This document shows positions 24,881 to 35,445 of a stretch of 64,000 nucleotides of DNA, piece by piece. The notes under the pieces were generated by a model, which was not told the origin of the DNA, did no database searches, and saw only the letters and a list, made by a program, of their open reading frames with translations. This stretch comes from Apus apus. Its lineage: Eukaryota; Chordata; Aves; Apodiformes; Apodidae. The stretch is taken from NCBI RefSeq assembly GCF_020740795.1, contig NC_067312.1:45842405-45906404 (forward strand), written 5' to 3'. Made by a program: the position numbers and the translations under genes. Position 1 is the stretch's first letter, and every line of letters begins with the position of its first letter.

Positions 24881-25123
24881 CTGGGTGTAGTGACCACACA
24901 TGCCAGTACATCTATTTGTGTTGAAATCATAGCTGCTGACCTCATTAAACCAGCCACTGACAGCTGCATCCACAGAGAAGATGGTTCCTGTGCCACTCCA
25001 AATGTTTTCTCCAAAAGGGGTAAAGCTGGGGTGCACCTTCCCTGGCATATGGTAGATATTGTGCTTAAACTTGCACTTCTTTGCCCACGCTTTGGCAGTC
25101 ATAGCTAAGGCAGCATCCCAGGA
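24881..25123 (-). CDS. GLIPR1: CAP-superfamily gene, exon 2 (core)
   Basis: A 243-bp exon in phase 0 at both ends, with acceptor TTTTCTACAG and donor GTGAGT (minus strand). It encodes the centre of the CAP fold: SWDAALAMTAKAWAKKC, then FKHN, GENIW, WFNEV and GHYTQ. The four residues of the CAP cavity are present (His of FKHN, Glu of GENIW, Glu of WFNEV, His of GHYTQ). CAP proteins are secreted or membrane-tethered. In vertebrates GLIPR1 members are linked to immune cells and cell growth, and no enzymatic activity is assured. Identity as GLIPR1 rather than a GLIPR1-like paralogue rests on similarity only. Confidence 0.9.
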
Positions 25124-25359
25124 CTGTAGAAAAGGAAGAAAACAGAATAACCTGCACTGCAGTTATTTAGCTGAATTCAAACAATTTATAACAGAAACTT
25201 GAAAGGATTATTTTTCCCTTTTCTGCTTCCCATCCCTGCATTCCGTTTCATTCTCTGACTTGACATTTCTACTCCCATAGCATTTCTATTTTTTCTCTTT
25301 TCTCCCCTACGTATTGCAGGACATGTACTATCTATCCATTGTCCTGACTTGTTGAAATA

Positions 25360-25543
25360 TGTCTACAGGTGGCCCAAGGAGGTTGTTCCCTTCCCTAGCA
25401 GTGTTCAAGGCTAGGCTGGATGGGGCTTTGACCAACCTGGTCTAGTGGGACGTGTCCTAGCCCATGCCTGGGGGGTTCAAACTAGATGATCTTTAAAGTC
25501 CCTTCCAACCCAAGACATTCTACAATTCTATGATTCTGTGCAG
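25360..25543 (+). mobile_element. CR1 3' end in intron 1 of the CAP gene
   Basis: Carries CCAAGGAGGTTGTTCCCTTC, the CR1 3' UTR GATGATCTTTAAAGTCCCTT-like stretch and an ATTCTATGATTCTGTG tail. It is oriented antisense to the gene. Only the last about 180 bp are present. Confidence 0.92.
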
Positions 25544-27305
25544 AGCTGGGCTGCAGCCTCTAAGCTGCTGTACCCAAAAGGAGGTAAATGGGTGAAATTC
25601 CCAGATTCAGAGGGGCTTGCGGGACTTTGTGCCTAGAAGCTGTTTGCTGTCCAGGGATTTGCACTTTGCAGTTATCACTAGACCAGATAGAAATTCCGTT
25701 TTGCTGGCTAGGATGGAGAGAGGTCACAGCTGCTCCCTTCCCCATCCCCTTCTGCCTCCTCAATGTGTGGTCAAAGAAAAGAAAAGGCTCTCTCATCTCT
25801 GTTGGGCTGAGGAGAAACCATGCCCATCCTGACTGAACCTGGAAGACTTGCAGAAAGATTTTATGCCACTGAATGACCAGGCAATAAAATGGCAGGAAAA
25901 ATATAAGTTAAGGGATTTGAGAAAAAAACAAAACAAAACACAACTTTGACTTTGTGTTCATGATGATGGGATTGGAGATGGCAACTGCCACTTGTAAGCC
26001 AATGTTTAGTAGTAGTCTAAAAAGCAAATAAAATGTTATACATTATTTGAGAAGGAATGGAGAAAACCAGATATATAATTACACCACTGTGCAAGTCCTG
26101 TTAAATGCTGTGTGCAGCACAGCACCCCACCTTAAGAAGAAGACAATAGAAATGGAAAGGGCAGAGAGAACATGGAGGAGGACGCCCATCCTCAAGTATT
26201 GAGGGCTTTCATAAAGCAACAGAGAGTGCTCTGCAGCTCTGATCAGAGACAGCTGGACATCCTGGGTGAAGTAGGTAAATGAGCAATGATTACTTACTCC
26301 TTCCAATACAAAAAACAGAGACTACCAAAGCAAGCTAGGAATTAACAGGTCCAAATCAAACGCAAGGAGGTATCTTCTCACAACTTGTGAGAATGCTAGG
26401 GACAATAAAAACTTAGATGAGCTCAAGGCTGAAAAAAAATCATACAAGAAAAGTCTATCAAGTGCTTTTAAATACAAGGCAACATCTTTGATTCAAGAGG
26501 TTTCTATACATCTGCTGTTATTCCAAACTTGCTGGGTATTTGGTCTGAGCTGCTTATTTGTTCTCGTGTGCTAGCATTTAAAATGAAACATTGTTTAAAA
26601 CAGCAAGAAATTAAAATCACTAGTCAGAATTTTACCCGTTTACTATGAGTTTCCTCTCATATAAATGATTTATACTGTGCATGTGATTTATGGTTTTAAC
26701 TTCCTGTCCAGAGAGGCAGCACTCCTGGAGGGCTCAGAGTTATGATATGAGCTGACTGGGGTTACCTCCCTCAGCTATCTACCTACCTTTTTCCTTTTGT
26801 ATTCCACCAAACCAGATGAGACCTATTCATGGCCTGTTCTGCTACCCATAGTATTTATAGGAAGGTCTGCTTTGCAGCCCAGATAGTATGTCTGCTTTTC
26901 AAACCTTGCTACAGCAAATGAAGATAAGGTATATAAACAGTTGTCCTGGCAAATCTTTCTTCAACACATGTTCTAAACTGGAAGAAACAAGGGGAGATGA
27001 TAGATTTTCAACAAATCCTTTTGTGCAGATTGCCTATTGAGGAGCTTTTTAATATCAAACAGCTTCCCTGAATGAAACCTGGACTAACATATAACAGATA
27101 AGTACCAATCCCACCCCAAAGACTTCCCTTCCAATTATTGAAACTGAACAACACTGTGAAAATTAATGCCTATTTCCTACACAGAACTAACATATCTAGA
27201 ACAGAAATAATTAAAAGGGAAAAAAAAGTAAATGAGGAGTAAGATGGTCTAAATCAGCAGCACAATCTATATTGATTTTCAAAGAGTTCACCAACGCTTC
27301 CTTAC

Positions 27306-27484
27306 CATGTGCAACATATTGCTGGCTGGTGGATTCACTTTGGATCGAAATGTGTTGTGAGCTCTCACAAAATTTTCAATGAACTTTGCATCTTCTATGT
27401 CAGGCAAGGGATATTGTGGATAAGCATGACAGCAAGTCAAGAGATCCAGTAAGACCAATGGAGCAAAAAAAATGTGATTTTCAT
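27306..27484 (-). CDS. GLIPR1: CAP-superfamily gene, exon 1, frame broken
   Basis: On the minus strand the frame ending at the GTAAGG donor reads a hydrophobic leader (APLVLLDLLTCCHA), then LPDIEDAKFIENFVRAHN and FRSKVNPPASNMLHM, the N-terminus of a GLIPR1-type CAP domain. It joins exon 2 in phase 0. No ATG lies in this frame before an upstream TAA. A well-placed ATG at 27484-27482 is in another frame and would enter the leader frame only if the T8 run (27465-27472) were one base longer. Either a real frameshift allele, a homopolymer sequencing error, or use of a TTG at 27494 or an unseen upstream exon. The intron to exon 2 is about 2.2 kb. Confidence 0.8.
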
Positions 27485-28470
27485 TTTTCTTCAATGCTTT
27501 CAGTACTCTTCCAGATTTTGAAAGAAAAATCTCTTAATTGGAGGTAACACTGGCAAGCAGCTCTTCAGAGGTTGTCTGCTGGATATGGAAGCACTTGAAA
27601 ATCTCTAAGTAACAGGAAGTAAAATTGCTTCATAAGGCACATCTCTAGCTGACATCATAGCTGGCTGTCAAAGTGTAAACTGTGAAACAGGCGTCAGTCA
27701 TGCATATCAGCAAGGTTCAACACTCCAGGAATACTTCTGTCTCTTCTTTGAGTGTGCTCCATTCTGTTGGACTGCCAAGCTGTTCTGTGCTTGTAGGTCT
27801 CATCTGAAGGATGCTGCAGAACAGCTTTCCTAAAACCTGCTTCAACCATAGAAATTGCAGCTTTGACAAAATACAAATCTGCAATTCAGCTAATTTTACT
27901 ACCTGATAGCTCAGTTACAATTATTTTGCAGGTACCTTGCTTCCATTTCAGAATTACTCAGAGAATAAACAGAATTAGGAAAAGTGCACCTCAGCAGGAG
28001 AAAAACAAAAAAGGTCCTGAACCGCAGCTTGCTGCAAAACAGACCTTCTGACCTCGTTTGGTGTGTAACAAAAGTACAATTTGGAAATGCCAAGCTTGAG
28101 TATGCACAGATTCTCTTCTTCCTTATCCATTTGCCATTATCTGATAGCCTGAAATCACTGCAGGACCTGCCTGTGCTACATGACACTGTTGGCTCCATTT
28201 AGAAAAAATATATAGGAAACATATAAAGGAGATTTGACAGTAACTCTGCCTTAGGGCCAAGCATTCATAAAAGTGTTTATAATCTAATGATATATAAGGG
28301 TGCAAATCTTTTAAAGCTGTTGGTTTAAAAGTACTTGGAAGATTGACGCCATATGGGTAACACGTAAATAGCTATGTACTGTCATCTTTGCTGTTGTCTT
28401 GCTATTAGGTAGTGTTAAAAGGGAAAAAACAAAAAAGGCCAAACATGATATTGCCAGATGTTTGGTAAAA
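27485..28470. other. Upstream flank of the CAP gene
   Basis: Minus-strand 5' region of the gene. No CpG island, TATA box at a convincing distance, or further exon was identified. Confidence 0.45.
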
Positions 28471-28585
28471 TCACAGAATCATAGAATGGTTTGAGTTGGA
28501 AAGGACCTTAAAATCATCTAGTTCCAAGCCCCCTGAATGGGCAGGGACACTTCCAGTAGATCAGGTTGCTCAAATCTGTTGTGTC
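28471..28585 (-). mobile_element. CR1 3'-end fragment
   Basis: Plus strand ATCACAGAATCATAGAATGG, then TTTGAGTTGGAAAGGACCTT, the reverse complement of a CR1 tail. About 115 bp. Confidence 0.93.
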
Positions 28586-28839
28586 ACTGTACATTGTTGT
28601 CTGGATGCATATGAAAAGCCTTTGCAGAGGCCAAGGAGTGTACAATATCCCAGAAATGTATCTAAGTTGAGTACTAGTTAAATTTTCAGGAAGTCAATTT
28701 GTTGCTTTCTGTTAGCTCAGCATGAAGGATAGTGTTAATCTGCTGTCAGATGGCAGCAAGGCAGTGTAGTCATCATACAACTAAATAAAAGATTTATCAA
28801 AGTTGAGAAAGAAATTATTGGCTGAATAGTTAGAATTGC

Positions 28840-29579
28840 ATCTCTGGTGGGAGGATTCCCCAAGATGGCTGTGTGGAACACCTCTGCTGAATATGTAGAT
28901 GAGTTGAAAACTGATTATACAATTCTCACAATGAACTACTAGTGATAAGAGGAAATATGTACAAGTATATACAGATTTATTTAGGAGTTTCCAAAATTCC
29001 TATTGTTTGCCTCCACCCAGAGCAACTCCCAGTGTATTTCCCTGAGCCAGGGCAGTCCTGAAAAAGCCCCAAACTTCTTCCAGAGATAACAGCAAAGCAG
29101 AGAGCATCTGAGGGAAGAGATACAGGAGTCAGGAAAACATGGGCCTAGGAATCAAAGGAGATGGATAGATGGAGTCCTCCCCAGTTGCCAGCCATGGACA
29201 GAGAGGCTTGACTTCTGTGATCCCTCAATTTATATTGAGAGTTATGTATATATGGGATGGAATAATCTCTTTGGCTATTTTTGACATCTGTCTTGTCCAT
29301 TCCTCCTTACGGGAGAGCTGTAGATACAACTCTTCTTCTTTCGTGTTCGAAGCAGATGATCCAAAAAAAAATGGAGTAAGGTAACCTTGTTGTCTCAGCA
29401 GTAACTGTAAACATTCAAGTGTTATGAGTCCACCAGCTGGAAATCTTGCCTTTAATTTTGGCAAGTGTGCTGTTTATAAGAGAATTCACTGAAGGAAAAA
29501 CAAAACAAAAACGAAAAACAAAACAAAAACAAAAAACAGTAAAAAGAAAATTGGCTTCATCCTGACTCAAATCAGGACA
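28840..29579 (-). mobile_element. Diverged solo LTR, family A relative
   Basis: The right edge ends AATCAGGACA (start of the LTR on the minus strand, TGTCCTGATTTGAG). The body follows the family A order (TACGGGAGAGCTGTAGATAC, AGCCATGGACAGAGAG, AGAGCAACTCCCAG) but is far more diverged than 1323-2023. It has gained an A-rich AAAAC repeat at 29497-29540. The left edge is approximate. It has the same orientation as the CAP gene, whose coding start lies 1.35 kb downstream. Confidence 0.75.
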
Positions 29580-30161
29580 CTTTACAGTGAAAATCATTGC
29601 CCAAGCAGAAGAATCCAATAGCATTTTAGACACGTAATGATCACCCATATCAGAATTAACTGTTGATTGAGAAGACTACAAGGCTGTGTGTAGAGCTCAG
29701 ACCATTTCTTAAAAGCCTGTGAAAGGATCTCAGATATCCTAGGATACTGTACTGTAATGCGTGTTCTTATTTAAACAACTGAATGGCCCCCAACTGAATT
29801 GCCCCATTTTGTCCTGAAGAGGTTCTTACAGCTGTGTATAATTAATTAACAGCTTTGCTGATATATTCCATGCTATTGGGAGAGTACTATACTGTGGGAA
29901 ACTGTTATTTTCTTCCCCACATAAATCTAAACAAAATGTCTTTTAAGCCAGCAAAGGCCTCTCCTGATTATCCCCAGCTAACGAACTAAAACAGACTTGC
30001 TTCTCAAGGACAACTGAACCCAAAACAACAGCTGTGGTCTGGGACAGAAAGGATGGACGACAAGCCATCCTGTGCCCCTGGCAGTCACTGCCTTAAAGTG
30101 GGGCTCATGGACGCTCATTGGCTCTGCACAGTGACACTGACTGGACCGGTGGGTCAGGGGG

Positions 30162-30168
30162 TATAAAA
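30162..30168 (+). promoter_or_regulatory. LTR TATA box
   Basis: GTATAAAAGG lies about 270 bp into the family C LTR. In the copy at 61109-62254 the same place reads GTACCAAAGG, so the box is lost there. Confidence 0.75.
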
Positions 30169-30736
30169 GGTGGCGAGGGCAGCAGGTGAGCCCTTCCCTC
30201 CTCCCTGAGGCCCATTCGGACGCTTTCTGCGTGGGACACCCCCCTGCTGCGGACACTGGTGCTGGGACCCTGCCTGCCTGCCCCGGGTCCAGCCTGAGCC
30301 TCAGCACCGAGCGTGCCGGGTTCCCGAGCCCTGGGGTCGGGGCCAGAGCTCCCTCCCCGCGTTGCTGCCGCTTGAGGGGAAACCAGCGGCCGCTGCACCC
30401 GCTGCCGAGAGACTGCCCCTCCGACACCACGGACCTGCCGTCCTGCCTTCCGGCCACCGACCAACGCTGGACAAGTCGCCGGAGGGTAACATCACCTCAC
30501 ACACACACATTCCTTTGCTCATACTTGCACACACAGCGCGACCTCTTAAGGAAGACTGGCGTCGGGTTTCCTTCCCTCCTCCCCTCCTCCCTTTGGTCCT
30601 TAATCCTCTCCCTTAAAAGCACCTTTGCATTGCCTCCCTAAAGGACACTTTCTCACTACATACATATTGATATCCCTGGTAGCCATTCACACCTGCATTG
30701 TCCCTAAACATCATCCCTCGGTTTGTGTTAACCCTT

Positions 30737-30742
30737 AATAAA
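30737..30742 (+). promoter_or_regulatory. LTR polyadenylation signal
   Basis: AATAAA in ACCCTTAATAAACCAGTTAG, about 230 bp before the LTR end. The same motif is in the copy at 61109-62254. Confidence 0.7.
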
Positions 30743-30977
30743 CCAGTTAGTTTGTGGAGTAAATCTTGGCTTTAGAGGCAATTTCTGAGCGTGGTGGAGG
30801 GGGGGGTACTGTCTAGCTACCACCCTGAAACACGGTCCCGCGGTGGCCGTTGCTCCGTGAGAGGCAGCGCCGCGTGTGGCCCTCGGGCTCATTCACAAAC
30901 CCCTCCACATTGAGAGGGGGAGTCGCAAAAGTATCCTGACAGCCGGTAGCCCCCCGGTACCGGCTTGCGACATATAC

Positions 30978-32109
30978 TAATTAATGTAAGAATCTCAACC
31001 CTATAATTTAATTTCACATATATTCCACATGCAGGAAGTTCCAATCATATGGATTTTATTTTATTTTTTCTTTAATTCCATTATCCAAATTACAAATTGA
31101 CTAATGCAAGTATATTGTATTGCATAAATTATATTAAAAAAGCCCAATATTAGAAAAGTAAATTTGGTATGCTGCTTTAAAGTTCTTAATCATTTCAGTT
31201 AGTACCCAGCTAAACCAGGAGCAGAAGCAAATGTTATTCAAATTGGTTTTACAGTGATTATTCAAAAGTTTACCTGAGGAGTAAATGAAAGTTACTTTAG
31301 GATCTGTCATTATATTTTTATGGAAAACAAAAGTTAGACAATTAGTCTTGAGCAACAAATGTTGCATGGTAGTAGGATCTCCTCTAAGACATATCAGCTT
31401 CAAACCCCTAGGGTTCAGGAAGGGACGAGTTCCAACACTGAAACTGATATTTTCACACTGCTCTGGAAATACAATAACCAATAATTTGTAAATCAACAAA
31501 AAAACCCCAAACCAAACAAAAAACCCAAACGTAAACCAAAACAAAACCACACACACAAAACACCCTAAACCCAAAAAACCACAAAACCCAAAAAAAACAC
31601 AAAAGAAAGCCCCAAACCACCTGATTAAGCACAGTTCTTTCAAACCAACAACAAATACATGTGCACTCTCAAAAAAACTGTGGAGTCTTATGTAGTCTAG
31701 CAGCATAAGTAAAGTTCTCAATTTTCAACCATTTACTTCCTGATACCAATAGTGGTCCATTCATTCTATACATGCCTGGCACCTAACTAAAAAAAAACAG
31801 ATAGACATTTACTGTTTTCAGTAATATTCTGTGTGCTGTAAAGGAGAAAGTTCACTTTAAAAATTATTTTCCAATGCAAGACTTTCCCCTTGGACACAAC
31901 TTGAGGAATAGTATAAAGGTGGATAAATCGATATCCGCTTGACTCCACTGCTCTTGTCATCTGTTTATCATAGACCTTTCAGCAGCTGTTTTACAGTCTT
32001 TTATTGACTAAAGGATATTAATATTGCTTGACAGCTGCTTGGTGTATGAAATAAACAGTCATCTCATTTTTTGCTTAACAGTTTTTTATTCATTTATGCT
32101 GAAGTATTT
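30978..32109. other. No gene; contains a strand-biased A/C tract
   Basis: AT-rich. The long minus-strand open frame 31134-31721 is produced by the A/C tract at 31494-31612 and is not supported as a gene. Confidence 0.5.
31494..31612. repeat. A/C-only low-complexity tract
   Basis: About 120 bp almost free of G and T on the plus strand, made of irregular CCAAAC, CAAAAC and CCCAAAA units. Confidence 0.85.
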
Positions 32110-32745
32110 ATCACAGAATCACAGAATTATTGAGTCTGGAAAAGACCTCTGAGGTCACCAAGTCCAGCCTATGATGTAACACCACCACATCAGCTAGACC
32201 ATGGCACTAAGTGCCACAACAAGACTTTCCTTAAACACCTCCAGGGATGGTGATTACACCACTTCCCTGGGAAGTCCATCCCAATGTCTAATCACCCTTT
32301 CCATGAAAAAGTGCATCCTAATATCCAAACTAAACCTCCCCTGGAGCAGCTTCAGGCCATGCCCTCTTGTCCTGTCACTAGTTGCCTGGGAGAAGCACCT
32401 GACCCCCACTTGACTACAACCTCCCTTCAGATAGTTGAAGAGAGTGATAAGGTCCTCCCTGAGTCTCCTCCAGGCTAAACAACCCCAACTCCCTCAGCCT
32501 CTATTCATAAAACTTCCCCTCTAGTCCCTTCACCAGCCTCATTGCTCTCCTCTGGACTGGCTTCAGTGCCTCAATATCTTTCTTTAAGTCAGGGGACCAG
32601 AACTGCACACAGTACTCGAGGTGAGTCCTCACCAGTGCAGAGTACGGGGGAGAATCACATCCCTAGTACTGCTGGCTAAACTATTCCTGTTATAAGCCAG
32701 GATGCCATTGGCTTTCCAGGCCACCTGGGCACACTGCTGTATCAT

Positions 32746-32865
32746 TGTCCTGGTTTGAGGCAGGATGAAGCCAATTTTCCTTTTACTGATTTTTTTTCCT
32801 TCAATAAGCTTTCTTTTAACTAGTCACAGAGCCTTCCGACTAAAGTGATAAGAGAGGAATGTTTT
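32746..32865 (+). repeat. Truncated 5' LTR of the provirus
   Basis: Matches the first about 120 bp of the 3' LTR at 34776 and then jumps into gag-proximal sequence, so about 545 bp of LTR and the leader are deleted. Confidence 0.9.
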
Positions 32866-33896
32866 GATCCTAGGGGTTATGATACTGTTCTTTATAGGGG
32901 CACTGTATGTGTACAGTTACAGTATGAATCCTAATGGTACCACTCCTAAAGTAAATGGAACGGTCCATGTTGGTAATGCCAGTAGCAGGTTCAATTTTAC
33001 CTCTCCATTTTCTTTCAAGCTGAATCTCCCAGCTCTTGATTTCAATAGCATTGTTGCAGTAGGGATGCTTCTGCTGAATGTTTATAATGTATTGTAGATA
33101 CATAGGGTGAGATGTTGCTCCACTCACTGCCACTCCTTCACAGGCAATGCTGCTGCCACTGCTGCTGCCACCCGTGATACTGCCAACATCACTGCTGCTG
33201 ACACGACCACTCATACTGCTTCAAAACCAGCTGGTTCTACAAGTGCTGCTACAAAAACAACAGCTTCTACAAAGATAAAGTCCACTCCCTTTCAAATCAA
33301 GCTGGTTCATCCTGTGACCAGGAGCAAGGCAAAGGCAAAATGCTCCTCCCTGAGACATCCAGAGTTTCTTAAAATAACAGAGGCTGAAACTGAGGTGACA
33401 GAGTTGATGGAGCAGATACCTCTCAAACAGATAAAAAATCAGACCACTCTCAAGCAGATAGAGCAGCAGGCCCTCCTCAATTAGATGACAACAATGACCT
33501 TATCCAGCCTTTCTCTATGAAAGAACTGCACCTCGTGAGAAAGGACTTCACCCACACTGATGGTGAGGGAATTCTTCCTTGGCTGCTCTGATACTTTGAT
33601 AGTGGTGTTGAAACCTACAAGGTGGGTGAGAGAGAAGCCAAGCAGCTGAGATCCTTGGACAGAAATGCTGGTATTGATAGAGCACTTAGTAGTAAGATGG
33701 GAACTACCACCCTGTGGGACCGGCTTCTTTCGGCTGTCAGAGAGAGATACCCCCACAAGGGTGACATCGAATGGCACCAAAGCAGAACACCCACTCTTGA
33801 GAAATCCATCACATATTTGAGAGAAATAGCTGTGCGAGAGGTGATCTATGATAAAGATGGACTTGCAAACCCTTATGATGTTCTGTGTGACACATA
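32866..33896 (+). pseudogene. Broken ERVL-like gag
   Basis: A nearly continuous reading with a stop at 33095-33097 and a frame change near 33482. The N-terminal part has two hydrophobic stretches (VMILFFIGALYVYSYS and IVAVGMLLLNVYNVL). Then an Ala/Thr-rich linker (33140-33270), a Gln/Leu/Lys-rich part that may form a coiled coil, and a capsid-like part (PFSMKELHLVRKDF, YDKDGLANPYDVL). Assignment to gag rests on position after the LTR and a resemblance in layout to the gag at 51444-52440. The two hydrophobic segments are unusual for a gag. Confidence 0.6.
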
Positions 33897-34775
33897 AATG
33901 TCCAGAGGTTTGCACAGGCTGTACCAGAAGCACATGCCCGTGTACTCTCCTTCATGGGATGCTTTGAGGATTACACAAGACCAACTGTGAGTGAGTTGGC
34001 TTTCAAAGCACAACAGTATGGAAACATAATCTCTGATTCCCATCAGTTCCACACCTCAGCTGTTGAACAAATGACTGACAGAAAGAATAAGATGTCAAAC
34101 AGATGGGGAGGTGAACCCCATCTGATGTCACCAGATCCCAATGGATGTGATTAACAAAATAACAGCTGTGGTCCCGCCATCTACTAAAAAGGACACTCAA
34201 ACCTTTCTAGGGACTGTTGGTTTCTGGAGAATGCGTATTCCATGTTACAGTGAAATTGTGAAACCTCTCTATGACGTGACCCAAAAGAAGAGTGACTTTA
34301 AATGGGGTCCTGACCAACTGAAAGCTTTTGAGAAGATTAAAAAGGAGACTGTGTAGGCAATGGCCAGTGGACCAGTTCGAGTGGGGCCAGACATCAAGAA
34401 TGTGCTCTGCACTGCAGCCAGACACAACAGTTCCAACTGGAGCCTCTGGCAGAAAGCACCAGGGGATCCATCAGTTGGGCTGCTCCTGCTCAGTCAGACC
34501 GTTTACATACTGCAGATGGGCATAAAGTCCCTGTGGTATGTGAGAGAAACCTGCTGGGTAAAAGTGTTTGGGTCTATCCTGCCTCAGGCAAAGGTAAACC
34601 TGCCTGGAGTGTTGCTTTTGCTCAGGGGTCTGGACATACCTGGTGTGTGATGATGGAGGATGGTGGAGTACTATGTGTACCTCAAGGTAATCTGACTCCA
34701 GGGAGAATCCTTAATTTGCCAGCTGGTAAAATGTAGAGCCTATATGTAATATATGGTATGCAATAAGGGGTGGAA
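33897..34775 (+). pseudogene. Broken ERVL-like pol remnant
   Basis: After degraded sequence, 34141-34356 encodes the RT thumb/connection start (FLGTVGFWRM, VKPLYDVTQK). The reading then passes to a piece near the integrase C-terminus (GKSVWVYPASGKGKPAW, TWCVMMEDGG, CVPQG at about 34550-34690). The RT catalytic core, most of RNase H and the integrase core are deleted. The integrase end matches the fragment at 50284-50420 on the other strand. AAGGGGTGGAA just before the 3' LTR is the probable polypurine tract. Confidence 0.8.
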
Positions 34776-35440
34776 TGTCCTGGTTTGAGCCAGGATGAAG
34801 CCAATTTTCTTTTTACTGATTTTTTTTTTCCTTCAGTAAGCTTTTTTTTAACTAGCCTCAGAGCCTTCTGACTAAAGCTGATAAGAGAGGAATGTTTTCC
34901 TAACTGCTGGGTCTTCAAGGTCACAAGACACTATGGGGAGATCTATAACCCCACTGTAGAAGGCTGAATTAGACAGACAGCAAAATTGGCCAGAGATATT
35001 CCGTTCCATATATCTACATCAGCTCAGAGATCACAGAAGACAACTTCCTTCCTGCTTCTTCTTCCCTTCTCTTCCATATATGGCCAGCATCCAGGGAGGA
35101 CTCTGTCCATCCATCACTGTTGACCCTTAGGCTCAAGCTCTTCTGACCCTCATCACTCCCCACTTTCTCCAGCAGCAGTCCAGGATTTTTCGGTACTGTT
35201 CACGGCTAAGGAGAGTGCTGTGGGAGTTGCTGGGGGTGAGGGGAGGCAAGAGGCTTTTGCACATACCTGAACATATTTGTATATTATTGAATATATTTTC
35301 TTATATAATTCATATTTAATTAATACTGTGTTTTCAATCCAGCCAAGTCTCTCTCTTTTTTTCTCTCTCTCCTTCCCTACCTGGGTGGGAGGGGGAGGGG
35401 ATCGAGAGCATTGTTGTTGAACCTGAGTCAAATGGTGATA
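34776..35440 (+). repeat. Complete 3' LTR of the provirus (family A)
   Basis: 665 bp from TGTCCTGGTTTGAGCC to CAAATGGTGATA (normally ...TAACA). This copy fixes the plus-strand reading of family A used to orient the other LTRs. Confidence 0.92.
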
Positions 35441-35445
35441 CTCAT

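Larger units (their letters stand above)
29893..30972 (+). mobile_element. Solo LTR, family C, with exact target duplication
   Basis: 1080 bp from TGTGGGAAACTG to GGCTTGCGACA, flanked by an exact 5-bp duplication TATAC (29888-29892 and 30973-30977). GC-rich core, TATA box and polyadenylation signal are intact. A second copy is at 61109-62254. The long open frames inside (30186-30641 plus, 29978-30457 minus) are also open in the other copy, but they lie in a GC-rich LTR and match no retroviral protein, so they are not called as genes. Confidence 0.95.
32746..35440 (+). mobile_element. Internally deleted ERVL-like provirus inside CR1
   Basis: 2695 bp with family A LTRs at both ends, flanked by ATCAT (32741-32745) and CTCAT (35441-35445), one mismatch, in continuous CR1 sequence. 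The 5' LTR is cut after about 120 bp (GGAATGTTTT at 32865), while the 3' LTR is complete. Only parts of gag and pol remain between them. No primer binding site and no envelope gene are visible. Confidence 0.93.

Noticed and set aside
30186-30641. 150-codon frame, with similar ones at 61248-61769 and 4550-5140
   Set aside because: These lie in GC-rich LTR cores, are open on both strands, and match no viral or host protein.
31560-31575. Telomere-like CCCTAAACCC
   Set aside because: A single unit within an A/C-rich tract, not a tandem telomeric array.
31134-31721. 195-codon minus-strand frame rich in Phe, Val and Gly
   Set aside because: It depends on the A/C-only tract at 31494-31612, has no domain, and looks like a low-complexity artefact.
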